This document shows, piece by piece, positions 1 through 8,992 of a stretch of DNA of 64,000 nucleotides. The DNA is from Theocolax elegans. Taxonomy: Eukaryota > Arthropoda > Insecta > Hymenoptera > Cerocephalidae. The stretch lies in contig CM047431.1 in the NCBI GenBank assembly GCA_026168455.1, forward strand, positions 28,337,569-28,401,568. Reading direction: 5' to 3'. The number at the start of each line of letters is the position of its first letter. The first letter of the stretch is position 1. The position numbers and the translations under genes were made by a program. Under the pieces are notes generated by a model. The model was not told the DNA's origin. It was given only the letters and a program-made list of their open reading frames with translations, and did not search any database.

Positions 1-21
1 ATAATAGAAACCATAAAGAAT

Positions 22-1909
22 GTGGAACAATTATTTAAACACACAGAAATTGCAAAAGAATCAATGAATCTTATTAGGAAAAATATTACTAATTATATGG
101 AAGGAAATATAAAAAGAACTACACATATAAACATTGAAGACAGATTATTTGCACAAAGATTGAAACAAACAAAGTTGTTTTTAAAAAATAATACCAATGT
201 ATTTTTTACTTTAGCTGACAAAGGTAACGTCACAGTTGCTATTCAAAGAGATTCATATGAACTCAAAATGCACAATCTTTTATCAGATAGTAAAACATAT
301 ATTCGAATAAATAGAAATCCACTAATAAAATTACAAAAAGATACACAAAAAATTATACAAAAAGTGGAATAAATTAGAACTCTCGTGGGTAAAAAATGCC
401 ATAAATAATGATTTGAACACCAACAGATACAGTACTGCAAGATACAGTACTGCCGAGAATTTATGGATTACCAAAAGTACATAAAAAAGAATATCCACTT
501 AGGCCTATTGTTTCATGTATTGGCAGTCCCACATACAAGCTATCTAAAATAATAGACAAAATGCTTTCGAATTGCATAAAGAGACCTAAATCTTATGTTA
601 AAAATAGTGTAGATTTAATAAATAAAATTAGCAACTGTGATATTCCTGAAAATTATGTTTTGATTTCTTTAGATGTAGTGTCCTTATTTACCAACGTACC
701 CGAAAATTTAGTGATTGAGAGTATTGAAAAAAGGTATCACCTTATAAGAAAAATTTACAATATCTCATTAAATGATCTTCTAGAAGGTGTAAAATTTTTG
801 CTACGTAATACGTATTTTTCTTGGGATAAAAAATATTATAGACAAATTTTTGGCTCTCCCATGGGTAGTCCGATAAGCCCAACTTTTGCAGATTTGGTAA
901 TGACAGATTTAGAACAGGAGTGCTTAAATAATTTAGATTTTATACCGGTGTTTTACTACAGATATGTAGATGACACAATAATGTGCATTCCTGAAAATAA
1001 GATAACTAAAGTATTAGAGGTATTCAATAATTATAACGCACGATTACAATTTACTCATGAAAAAGAAAAAAATGGTGCTATAAACTTTTTAGAGTTATCT
1101 TTAATTAGAAATAATCATAGTAAAAAAATAATCACGAATTGGTATAGGAAAGAAACATTTTCAGGTAGATTTTTACATTTTTATCCAGTCACCCTATTGA
1201 ACAAAAACGAGCTATGATATATACGTTGGTAGATAAGGCAATCTTATTGTCAAACCAGAAGTTTCATAACACCAACTTAAAAATAGTTAAAGAGTTTTTA
1301 GTTAATAATGAGTACCCAATTAAATTTATTATTCATAATATAAGAAAAAGAATGGAAAAAATAAAATATAGAACTAATAGCAATAATATTCAACAAAATA
1401 AACAAAATAGATACTTTGCAACTTTAAGCGTTCCATATGTTCCAAATTTTTATAATAATGTGTCTGGTTTTATGAAACAGAAGGGTATTAGGGTTGTTCC
1501 TAAAATTTGTAATGGATTAAGTAATGTTATTGTTAGAGGCAAGGAAAAATTAGACAAACTTTGTGAAACAAATGTAGTATACAGAATTAAGTGTAATGAT
1601 TGTGACGCAGCATATATAGGAGAGACAAAAAGGCAATTAAATTGTAGAATAAAAGAACACGAATCTAATAGTAAAAAGTCGGGTGTGCAATATGTTATAA
1701 ATGACCATATAACAAAATATGACCATACATTTAATTTTAAAGATGTAGACGTGTTAGATAGAGAAAAAATTTGGGGGAAAAGACTGATATCAGAGATGAC
1801 CCATATTAAATTAGAGAAGAATGCCATTAACGTAAAAGATGATACAAAAAATCTTAGCCAATTTTACAATAACATTGTTAATCAACTCAAATTACGGTCC
1901 AAATTGTAA
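22..1909 (+). pseudogene. PLE1 reverse transcriptase / GIY-YIG endonuclease, frameshifted
   Basis: Three frames carry one protein. 22-372 holds the N-terminal part (DRLFAQRLKQ, FFTLADKGNVTVAI). A second frame, open through 1217, holds the RT core: LDVVSLFTNVP, FGSPMGSPISPTFADL and the catalytic YVDD in FYYRYVDDTIMC. The frame 1214-1909 holds the C-terminal GIY-YIG domain: VVYRIKCNDC followed by AAYIGETKRQ and a RIKEH segment. The breaks lie near 372 (stop and frameshift) and near 1210. A 15-base in-frame duplication (AGATACAGTACTGCA) sits at 426-455. The protein would reverse transcribe element RNA and nick the target in the nucleus. The catalytic residues are intact but the reading frame is not, so this copy is inactive as it stands. 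Confidence 0.9.
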
Positions 1910-2544
1910 TAATTTCCTTTCTTTCTTGAACGTAATTCAAAAATAATGCTAGTTATCTACAGATGGTAGATCAATTAGTTCAAATTTAATTACATCAGCG
2001 CTGTAATCGATTACTGATTAATACGCGCATAAATTTGAAATTGGGAAAAAATCAAAATTTAATTTTTAATTTGTAAATGGTAAATATATTTTAACAAAGT
2101 GCAATAAATATAGACTGAATTATTATTAATTTTTAAGAAAAAATTTTTAACAGTAATTGACAATAATGAATGAATCAATGTTAATATAACTTTAAATTAT
2201 AGAAATATTAAAGTACAAATAATAATATTTATATGGTTACGTGTTCATTAATTATTTTTTTAGTGGTATTTATAAAAGAATTTTTTTAATATTATTGACT
2301 TAAGTTTGATGTTAATTAATGATATTACATTTCGTATAGGATTTATTAATATTCAAATTTTTGCTACACGTCTATGTCATGAATACGGTCAAATTGACAC
2401 ACACTACAAGTGTATAATGACGGGTCGCAAAAATTTGAATTATAGCTTTACCAACTATCTGTGATAATGACTAGCAAATTTTGTTTTCTGATAAATTTTA
2501 TTGATATTGACTGCTTTTTGCTTAATTGGTGTTGTGTGTTCTAT

Positions 2545-2548
<4 letters not shown>

Positions 2549-2583
<35 letters not shown>

Positions 2584-2586
2584 TTA
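2549..2586. repeat. (TTTA)n microsatellite in PLE 3' region
   Basis: About ten tandem TTTA units. The same tract recurs in both arms of the second PLE (about 12222-12268 and 17335-17383), so it is a family feature of the 3' region. Confidence 0.9.
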
Positions 2587-2856
2587 AATAAATTCTATGA
2601 TGTTATATAAGTACGATTCAGAGAAGAAAGGTAAAATAAGTTACATAACCTCAATCTTTGTGCAAATTTTAACACTGATGTTTTGCTACTTGCTTTTGCT
2701 TTTGATTATAGAGCGACACATTAGAGATACTATGGAAATTATGAGAAAAGCCACATATGTGCATTAATTTGACCAAATAGTGAGTAATTATATTTAGATA
2801 TATATATATATGCAAAATTGTAAAATGCTGGTGTAACAAATGATTGTTTCAATAAA

Positions 2857-2905
2857 GGTATAGCCTGATGAGGATGGAGGACTTCCATCGAAACGTCGCC
2901 AATTA
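2857..2905 (+). ncRNA. Hammerhead ribozyme motif, PLE1 terminus
   Basis: The core reads CTGATGA (2865-2871), then stem II (GATGGA pairing with TCCATC, loop GGACT), then GAAA (2890-2893), then ACGT and the cleavage triplet GTC (2895-2897). Stem III is only the self-complementary ACGT, as known for PLE-type hammerheads, which are thought to act as dimers. One unpaired G sits between CTGATGA and stem II. Flanking stem I is weak (GC/GC plus scattered pairs). All invariant core positions are present. Self-cleavage is inferred from the motif. Confidence 0.8.
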
Positions 2906-2982
2906 AATAAATTAAATGGTTAGTTCACTAAAAATCGATAAAAACGCCTCCTTTTGATGAAAATATTTTATTAATGTAGATA

Positions 2983-3295
2983 AATGTAGAGTCTAATGGG
3001 ACATACTCTCTATTTCGCGACCACCCTGCACTACGAATTCAGAAAATTTCTGAAAAGCGGCGGCGTTGGCGGCGACGCAATCCTTTTAATAATATAGATT
3101 TTAATAATATACATAGTTGTAGAGTCTAATGGAACATACTCTCTATTTCGCAACCACCCGTAATAATCACGTGATTACACGCCATGTTATATGTACGTGA
3201 GACCACAGGCACTTATCTTGTTATACCAGAAATTCTTCAGAAATTTCTGAAACAGCGGCGGCGACGAAATTTTTTTAATAATATAGATAGATATT
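2983..3295. repeat. Two-unit tandem repeat with (TAATATAGAT)-like tails
   Basis: The segment beginning TGTAGAGTCTAATGG and running to ACCACCC occurs at about 2985-3028 and again at 3119-3161. A second block, beginning TTTCTGAAA and followed by a GCGGCGGCG run and 'aataatatagat', occurs at about 3047-3105 and 3249-3292. The repeated AT tails suggest 3' ends of short interspersed or LINE-derived copies. I do not recognise the family. Confidence 0.6.
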
Positions 3296-3639
3296 ACTTA
3301 TATATAATATTTCGCGTTATAGTTTAAATGTCAAGATTTGTACATCTTAAGCACTACAGATAGTAAAATACTTTGCTGGTTTATGTTTAAATTTATTTAC
3401 CTTCATTAGAAAGCAATTCTGTGCATTACAGCATATAGCACTAATAATTGTTGCTATACAACTATGGAATATTTTACTGTTATCTCACATATTTTTTCTA
3501 TTTTAAAAGGTAAATTTGTTGGCGCATTTATTCAAGTACTTGTGGTATGATGATTAATCATAGTATCTGTGTATATACAATATTTTTTGTATAAATATAA
3601 ATGCTTTCATCTGTTTTTTTTTTAATATTTGCTATTATT
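3296..3639. other. AT-rich spacer, no gene seen
   Basis: No open frame with recognisable sequence and no clear repeat structure; it separates the tandem repeat from the Helitron remnant. Confidence 0.5.
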
Positions 3640-3995
3640 CTCGCAGGTATACAAATTTGTAAATTATTTTTGCTTATTACTCATGATAGAGCTACGTACA
3701 ATCGACCATAACTAAACACTGGTGTTGGTAAATATACTCCTACTGTGTTAAAAGATTGTCCTTGTGATTTATTAATAGTCATGACATGTGTAAGTCTTAT
3801 GCGAAACCGTCATGTCATGCAAAATGGAATTTCTTCAGGAAATGGTGACTAATTTATTCGCGGTGTTATTACATATGATCCGCTTTCATTACCAGTTATA
3901 ATTTTTACTAAAATTGTATATTCTTGTAATTGTTTTTTTATTAACCACGTACCATTGCATAAAGCATGATTTAAATTTAAACTTCTCAATAATCG
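3640..3995 (-). pseudogene. Helitron helicase C-terminal remnant (Pif1-like)
   Basis: Read on the minus strand, frames give LNHALCNGTWLIKK (matching the family's 'LCNGTR' region), then VITPRI, then [12 protein letters not shown] and [10 protein letters not shown]. These are the last conserved helicase motifs of Helitron Rep-helicase proteins, in the correct order. Stops and frameshifts interrupt the sequence, and nothing upstream (Rep domain, Walker A) is present nearby. The family unwinds DNA during rolling-circle transposition; this is a dead fragment. It ends at about 3995, next to a SINE. Confidence 0.82.
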
Positions 3996-4007
3996 ATAGG
4001 ACCAAGT

Positions 4008-4140
4008 CGACTAGCCGGGATAATTGCGAATGGTAGCGTAGTGGTGAGGCTTCTTCCTCGCGCTCCCGGGATCGTGGGTTCGCGCTCCGATACCTCCGTT
4101 AATTTTTTTATTCCTTATATTCAATCCGTACCCCGTTACA
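4008..4140 (+). mobile_element. tRNA-derived SINE-like insertion
   Basis: A GC-rich head with a pol III type 2 promoter pair: box A TAGCGTAGTGG at 4034-4044 and box B-like GGTTCGCGCTCC at 4077-4088, 33 bp apart. An AT-rich body follows to about 4140. It lies between a Helitron remnant and an antisense PLE fragment and has no open protein frame. tRNA-like heads of this form are typical of SINEs. Box B is imperfect and no terminator or target duplication was identified, so the ends are approximate. Confidence 0.65.
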
Positions 4141-4725
4141 GTTATTATTATCAGATTTGTACTTAATTTTTTCTGTCTTTTTCTTACAATTGGATACTGA
4201 TTATCTAATAACAATTCTTTGACTATTTTATCCTTGATTTTATGAAACTTCTGGTTGTGAATAAAATTGCCTTATCCACCAAAGTATAAACCATCGCTCT
4301 TTTTTGTTCTATAGGATGACTAGATAAAAAAATGTAATAATCTGCCTGAAAATGATCTTTTCTATACCAGTTAGTGATTAATTTTTTACTATAATTGTCT
4401 CGAATTAAAGATATCTCTAAATAATTTATAGCATAGTTTTTTTCTTTTTCATGAGTGAATTGAAGTCGTGTATTATAATTATTAAATGTATCTAATATAT
4501 ATCTATACTTTAAAAAACACGTGTAACTTCTAGATTATTTAAACATTCTTGTTATAAGTCAGTCATTACTAAATCTGCAAATGTTGGACTTATTGGACTT
4601 CCCATAGGAGATCCAAACATTTATCGGTAGTATTTCTTATCCCAAAAAAAATAAGTATTGCGTAGTAAAATTGTATGCCTTCAATTAAATCATTTAATGA
4701 TATATCGTGTATCTTCCTTATAAGG
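4141..4725 (-). pseudogene. Antisense PLE fragment (RT to linker)
   Basis: The minus strand encodes pieces of the same protein as the PLE at the window start: YHLIRKI, a SLNDLIEG segment, the GSPMGSP region in broken frames, and RAMVYTLVDKAIL followed by KIVKELLLDNQYPI. Many stops and frameshifts occur and neither terminus is present. It is a decayed partial copy, opposite in orientation to PLE1 and closest to it in sequence. Confidence 0.8.
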
Positions 4726-5329
4726 TGATATTCATCATAGTCATATTATTATTTTTATAAAAATGTTTTTACGCGATGTAATGAAAAAGTACTGCGTAGA
4801 ATCTTTTCATAAACAATTGCACGGTAAATACGTTAACAAATTATCTTTTTTAGCGAATAAAATATATGTAATATTATTTTATTACAAACATTACTAATTA
4901 ATAAGCAAAAAAAGAATTATTATAAATAAATGCAGTTTACATTAAAAATTATTGTATTTTAAAATATGAATTATTGTCAACAAATAGCAATTTAATCAAT
5001 AAATATAGTAAATGAATTTCGATGCAAAAGAAGAATTATTATAAATAAATTACAGTTTAAAACAATAATTATTGTAAATAAAAATCGGTTCGTTCAATAA
5101 TTGAAGTGATACAAAATAGTAGGTTTGCCTTTACGAATATTAGACAAGCGTATAGGTATATAGCCGAAAAGAATATACCTTAAGCACCCAAATATATATA
5201 TATAACACAAGGTGTTTTAAAATTCATTCCGTTAATTTCGCACTCCTGTAAAGCACGAAGGTCTAAACAATTTTTCTACTAGACAAATTTGGATTCGGAG
5301 CTTATTTATTAAGATATGGTTAGTTAAAC
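4726..5329. other. AT-rich spacer with a short duplicated module
   Basis: No gene was seen. A module of about 30 bp (GAATTATTATAAATAAAT followed by a 'cagttta' stretch) occurs at about 4912-4940 and again at 5031-5061, with related AT-rich sequence between. Confidence 0.5.
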
Positions 5330-5342
5330 ATTATTATTTTGA
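5330..5342. repeat. 13-bp flanking direct repeat (left) of PLE inverted dimer
   Basis: ATTATTATTTTGA is identical and in the same orientation at 17764-17776, bracketing the whole palindromic PLE. It is read as a target-site duplication. The left copy is followed by 36 bp (5343-5378) not present on the right, before the inverted arm starts. Confidence 0.65.
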
Positions 5343-5441
5343 ATTCTTTAGTTATATTAATGTCGTCCACGCAGTTGAAATTGTAGATTAGGTATTGTAT
5401 CGATAATTGATGAACACACTGTATTGTTTACATTACATTGC

Positions 5442-5474
5442 AACGTTTCGATGGAAATTCTCCATCCTCTTCAG
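5442..5474 (-). ncRNA. Hammerhead ribozyme motif, left end of PLE2
   Basis: On the minus strand: CTGAAGA, stem II GATGGA/TCCATC with loop GAATT, GAAA, ACGT and the triplet GTT. Position 7 of the hammerhead core is variable (CUGANGA), so CTGAAGA is acceptable, and GUU fits NUH. Stem I has about three pairs next to the core (TGC with GCA). It is the mirror copy of the motif at 17670-17702. Confidence 0.75.
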
Positions 5475-5535
5475 GCATTACCTTTATTACACATATTTTA
5501 CATTAGATTAGAATAACAAGATTGAATATACATAT

Positions 5536-5874
5536 GTAAGGAATATCCTTAGTCTATTTGAATTGCGCGCGTGTAGGTCGGTAAATCAAATCTTTTAATA
5601 TACCGACAGGTAAAATTTGCAGATAAGAATTGGCACGTGTCAATTAGTGCGGTTAATAAAGATATACCGAAAACAATGAATAAAACTTTATAAAAGTAAT
5701 CTAAAGACAACCTTGTGAATAATAACATTGAATGTTGTTTCTTTGTTATTTACAGGTAAATAAACATTATTTATTAAGTATGTAATTATATTTTGTATAA
5801 AATAATAAAATTCTTTGTTATTTACAGAGAAACAATTCATGTATTATTCTAACCTATAACCTATGAACATTATA
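5536..5874 (+). repeat. 5' LTR of gypsy element
   Basis: A 339-bp copy of the 3' LTR at 11653-11994, visibly near-identical. It ends at CATTATA just before the leader that precedes the gag start. No convincing tRNA primer-binding site follows. A partial third copy (about 6195-6438) comes from an internal duplication. Confidence 0.9.
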
Positions 5875-5900
5875 AAACAACATTCTCGTTGAAAATCACA

Positions 5901-6212
5901 ATGGACAAGTTGCAATTTAAGTTTACGTTGCTAGAAGCCTCGGATGGAAAATCCAACATATTATGTGTAACCAGACTCACCACGCCAGACGGTCGTGTGT
6001 ATAAAATTCCACACGATTACATGAATGCAATCTACCACGAGGAGCTCGCTAAAACGCCTACGTTTAATAAGGTAAAGAAAGCATTAAAACAAAGACACCA
6101 AATGAGACAAGTATGGATTACTTTAACTAAAGAATTAAAAAATACTTATTTTGATAAAGAAGGAAATGTACAATTTAACGATGAATATCAGATATTGGCA
6201 CGTGTCAATTAG
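5901..6212 (+). pseudogene. Truncated duplicate of gag N-terminus
   Basis: Starts with ATG at 5901 (MDKLQFKFTLLEASDGK) and matches the first ~97 residues of the full gag at 6465, with two substitutions visible (T for M in KTPTFNK; VWITL for VWVTL). At about 6190 it runs into LTR sequence and ends after a few unrelated residues. It is the first half of a 564-bp tandem duplication (about 5631-6194 repeated at about 6195-6758) covering LTR tail, leader and gag start. If expressed, it would give a short gag N-terminal peptide from the first ATG, upstream of the full gag. Confidence 0.85.
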
Positions 6213-6464
6213 TGCGGTTAATAAAGATATACCGAAAACAATGAATAAAACTTTATAAAAGTAATCTAAGACAACCTTGTGAATAATAACATTGAATGTT
6301 GTTTCTTTGTTATTTACAGGTAAATAAACATTATTTATTAAGTATGTAATTATATTTTGTATAAAATAATAAAATTCTTTGTTATTTACAGAGAAACAAT
6401 TCATGTATTATTCTAACCTATAACCTATGAACATTATAAAACAACATTCTCGTTGAAAATCACA

Positions 6465-7586
6465 ATGGACAAGTTGCAATTTAAGTTTACGTTGCTAGAA
6501 GCCTCGGATGGAAAATCCAACATATTATGTGTAACCAGACTCACCACGCCAGACGGTCGTGTGTATAAAATTCCACACGATTACATGAATGCAATCTACC
6601 ACGAGGAGCTCGCTAAAACGCCTATGTTTAATAAGGTAAAGAAAGCATTAAAACAAAGACACCAAATGAGACAAGTATGGGTTACTTTAACTAAAGAATT
6701 AAAAAATACTTATTTTGATAAAGAAGGAAATGTACAATTTAACGATGAATATTTAGAAGAATTGATTGAAAACAAAAATACTAGTGACGTGACAGCGAAT
6801 GCAGCAGAAATACCATTAGTACAACTATTACAGAAATTACTTGAAAAAAGCGAAGAAAAATCGGAAAAAATAAACATTGGAAAATTAGCTAAAGAATTTA
6901 CAATTGAAAAATTTGATGGTAAAAATTCGAATGCGAATCAATGGATGATTGAATTTGAAAAAGAATGTGAACGGTTTGATTTAAACATTGATAACAAAAA
7001 AATTGAAATTTTAAAATCTTTTATGGAAAAGGGGGCCGCAGATTGGTATAGTTGTACACTTCTCAAGCTTACAATTGAAGCAAATTGGGAAGAGTGGAAA
7101 CAAAATTTTTGTAATACATTTGCCAGTAAAGGATGGTCTCAAATAAAATATGCATTAGCATTTAAATATCAGACAGGTTCATTGTTAGAATACTCTATAA
7201 AAAAAGAAAAAATTTTATTGCTAGTAAGAAAAACTATTGACAATGAAACGTTGATAGATCTGATTGCTATAGGTCTGCCAAATTATATAATTGATAAAAT
7301 TGATAGAGAAAAATTAACAAAAACTGAAGACCTACATAATGAAATAAGTAAATTAGAACATTTAATGTACAAAAAAAATTTAGATATGAAAAAGAATAAA
7401 CCAAACACAAAAGAGAAAAGTGAAAAAACACCTTGCAAAATATGTAAAGAAAAAGAAAAAGGAACACGTTTTCATTCTGAAACTGAATGCTGGTTTAAAG
7501 ATCAAGAAAATAGAATTAATAAAGTCAAACAAGTAAATAATTTAACTTTAGACGTAGAACTAAGTGATGAAAATCCAAAAAACTAA
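6465..7586 (+). CDS. gag: Gypsy Gag polyprotein
   Basis: 373 residues from ATG 6465 (MDKLQFKF); an upstream TTG at 6453 is in frame but less likely. The N-terminal ~105 residues form a distinct module. The centre (KFDGKNSNANQW, GAADWY, WEEWKQNFCNTF, YSIKKE) is a retrotransposon capsid-type domain. Near residue 320-340 is a zinc-knuckle-like CKICKEKEKGTRFHSETECW with spacing C-x2-C-x9-H-x4-C. Gag would form the cytoplasmic particle and bind element RNA. It ends TAA at 7584-7586, immediately after a frameshift heptamer leading into pol. Confidence 0.9.
   Translation: MDKLQFKFTLLEASDGKSNILCVTRLTTPDGRVYKIPHDYMNAIYHEELAKTPMFNKVKKALKQRHQMRQVWVTLTKELKNTYFDKEGNVQFNDEYLEELIENKNTSDVTANAAEIPLVQLLQKLLEKSEEKSEKINIGKLAKEFTIEKFDGKNSNANQWMIEFEKECERFDLNIDNKKIEILKSFMEKGAADWYSCTLLKLTIEANWEEWKQNFCNTFASKGWSQIKYALAFKYQTGSLLEYSIKKEKILLLVRKTIDNETLIDLIAIGLPNYIIDKIDREKLTKTEDLHNEISKLEHLMYKKNLDMKKNKPNTKEKSEKTPCKICKEKEKGTRFHSETECWFKDQENRINKVKQVNNLTLDVELSDENPKN
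7577..7583 (+). promoter_or_regulatory. -1 ribosomal frameshift slippery site, A_AAA_AAC
   Basis: AAAAAAC is in register with the gag frame as A AAA AAC and is followed directly by the gag stop TAA (7584-7586). The pol frame is open from 7571, so a -1 slip here continues into the protease. This matches the canonical retroviral heptamer in sequence, register and position. No downstream pseudoknot was worked out. Confidence 0.8.
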
Positions 7587-8992
7587 TAATACCACCATTG
7601 ATTGAACTCCCAATAAAATTAAATGATATTTTAAAAATATCTGCTATCTATGATCCAGGATCAAATGTTACATTAATAAATTCAAAATTACTAAATTTAA
7701 AATCTACAAATAATGATATAAAAAAAGAAAAAACAAAATTGAGAACAATTAATGGTGTGTATAAAACAGATGGATTAATAAAAATAAAAATAAAGATTCT
7801 AAATATAGAGGATCACATGAATGTGTTCATAATAAACAATAAAAATTTCAAACATGACTTTCTAATAGGATTAGATTGTATAAAGAAATTCAGACTGATA
7901 CAAAATGAAAAATTAGAGATAGAACAAAAACATTCCGAATCTAATGATATAATAAATGAGTATCAAATCAATTTTAATGAACACATTGAAATAAGCACCT
8001 TCAACGTTTCAACAAACCACTTAAAACGTGATGAAGAAAAAGTAATAAAGAACCTAATAGACAAATATAAAAATATATTTGCAAAAGATAAATATGATAT
8101 AGGTACTGTAAAAGATTACGAAGCTAGAATAGATTTGACAATAGATAAATACTGTAGTAAAAGACCATATAAATGTACAATCGAAGATAAAAAAGAAATA
8201 GAAGAACAAATTTCACAATTACTTAAAAGAAACCTAATAGAAGAATCATACAGCCCATTTGCTGCTCCAGTAACGTTAGCTTATAAAAGAGATGAAAATA
8301 AAAAATCTAGATTATGCATAGATTTTAGAGATTTAAATAAAATCATAATTCCTCAATCACAACCGTTTCCACTGATTGAAGACCTAGTAATAAAGACAAG
8401 AAATTGCAGTTTTTTTTCAAAACTAGATATAAATTCAGCATTTTGGTCTATCCCTTTACGAATTGAAGACAGAAGAAAAACAGGCTTTGTGACCCAAGAA
8501 GGTCATTTTCAATGGACCTGTTTACCATTTGGTTTAAAAACATCACCAGCTATCTTCCAAAGAATTTTAAGCAATATAATAAGAAAAAATAATTTATCAA
8601 ATTTTACAGTCAATTACATAGATGATATATTAATATTTTCAAAATCTTTCAAAGAACATGTAGACCATCTATCAAAACTATTAGATGCAATTATGAAGGA
8701 AGGATTCCGATTGAAACTGTCAAAGTGCACATTTGCACTGGACTCTGTGCAATACTTAGGACATATAATTAAACATAACTCAATTTCTCCGATAAAAGAT
8801 AATTTAATTTCCATAAGAAACTTTCCGGTACCAGAAAATAAGAAAAATGTTCGACAATTTCTAGGAAAAATCAACTTTTATAACGAATATGTACCAAAAA
8901 CGTCTCTAATTTTAGAACCGCTGCATAACCTATTAAGAAAAATCAAAAATTTGTTTGGTCAAAAGAATGTCAAGAAGCCTTCGAATACATGA
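7577..8992 (+). CDS. pol: Gypsy Pol, first part: protease and reverse transcriptase (ends at a one-base deletion)
   Basis: Reached from gag by -1 frameshifting. Protease: AIYDPGSNVTLI (active Asp region, DPG in place of the usual DTG/DSG) and FLIGLDCIKKF. RT: FRDLNKIIIPQSQPFPL, LDINSAFWSIPL, LPFGLKTSPAIFQR and the catalytic YIDD in VNYIDDILIFSK, then YLGHII and the connection region VRQFLGKINFYNEY. The frame is lost at the A-run 8938-8942, which has five A where the duplicate copy (9870-9875) has six, and ends at 8992. Restoring one A would join it to the next frame, so the break may be a recent mutation or a sequencing error. Confidence 0.88.
   Translation, partial: KKLIIPPLIELPIKLNDILKISAIYDPGSNVTLINSKLLNLKSTNNDIKKEKTKLRTINGVYKTDGLIKIKIKILNIEDHMNVFIINNKNFKHDFLIGLDCIKKFRLIQNEKLEIEQKHSESNDIINEYQINFNEHIEISTFNVSTNHLKRDEEKVIKNLIDKYKNIFAKDKYDIGTVKDYEARIDLTIDKYCSKRPYKCTIEDKKEIEEQISQLLKRNLIEESYSPFAAPVTLAYKRDENKKSRLCIDFRDLNKIIIPQSQPFPLIEDLVIKTRNCSFFSKLDINSAFWSIPLRIEDRRKTGFVTQEGHFQWTCLPFGLKTSPAIFQRILSNIIRKNNLSNFTVNYIDDILIFSKSFKEHVDHLSKLLDAIMKEGFRLKLSKCTFALDSVQYLGHIIKHNSISPIKDNLISIRNFPVPENKKNVRQFLGKINFYNEYVPKTSLILEPLHNLLRKIKNLFGQKNVKKPSNT

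Larger units (their letters stand above)
1..2940 (+). mobile_element. Penelope-like element (copy PLE1), 5' end outside window
   Basis: A retroelement whose reverse transcriptase and GIY-YIG endonuclease fragments lie at 22-1909. They are followed by a 0.95-kb AT-rich 3' region and a hammerhead-type terminal motif at 2865-2897. The 3' region is alignable by eye to the 3' region of the second PLE (16960-17766): both carry a TTTA microsatellite preceded by a 'gactgctttttgct'-like stretch and end in a ribozyme followed by about 40 bp. This order (RT, endonuclease, terminal ribozyme-bearing pseudo-LTR) is what is known for PLEs. The left end is cut by the window edge and the right boundary is approximate. 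Confidence 0.85.

Noticed and set aside
2547..2596. CRISPR-like or satellite array.
   Set aside because: Simple TTTA microsatellite inside the PLE 3' region; no spacers.
4011..4214. Minus-strand 67-codon frame with GGIGARTHDPGSARKKPHHYA.
   Set aside because: It is the antisense translation of the tRNA-like SINE head, a common false protein annotation.
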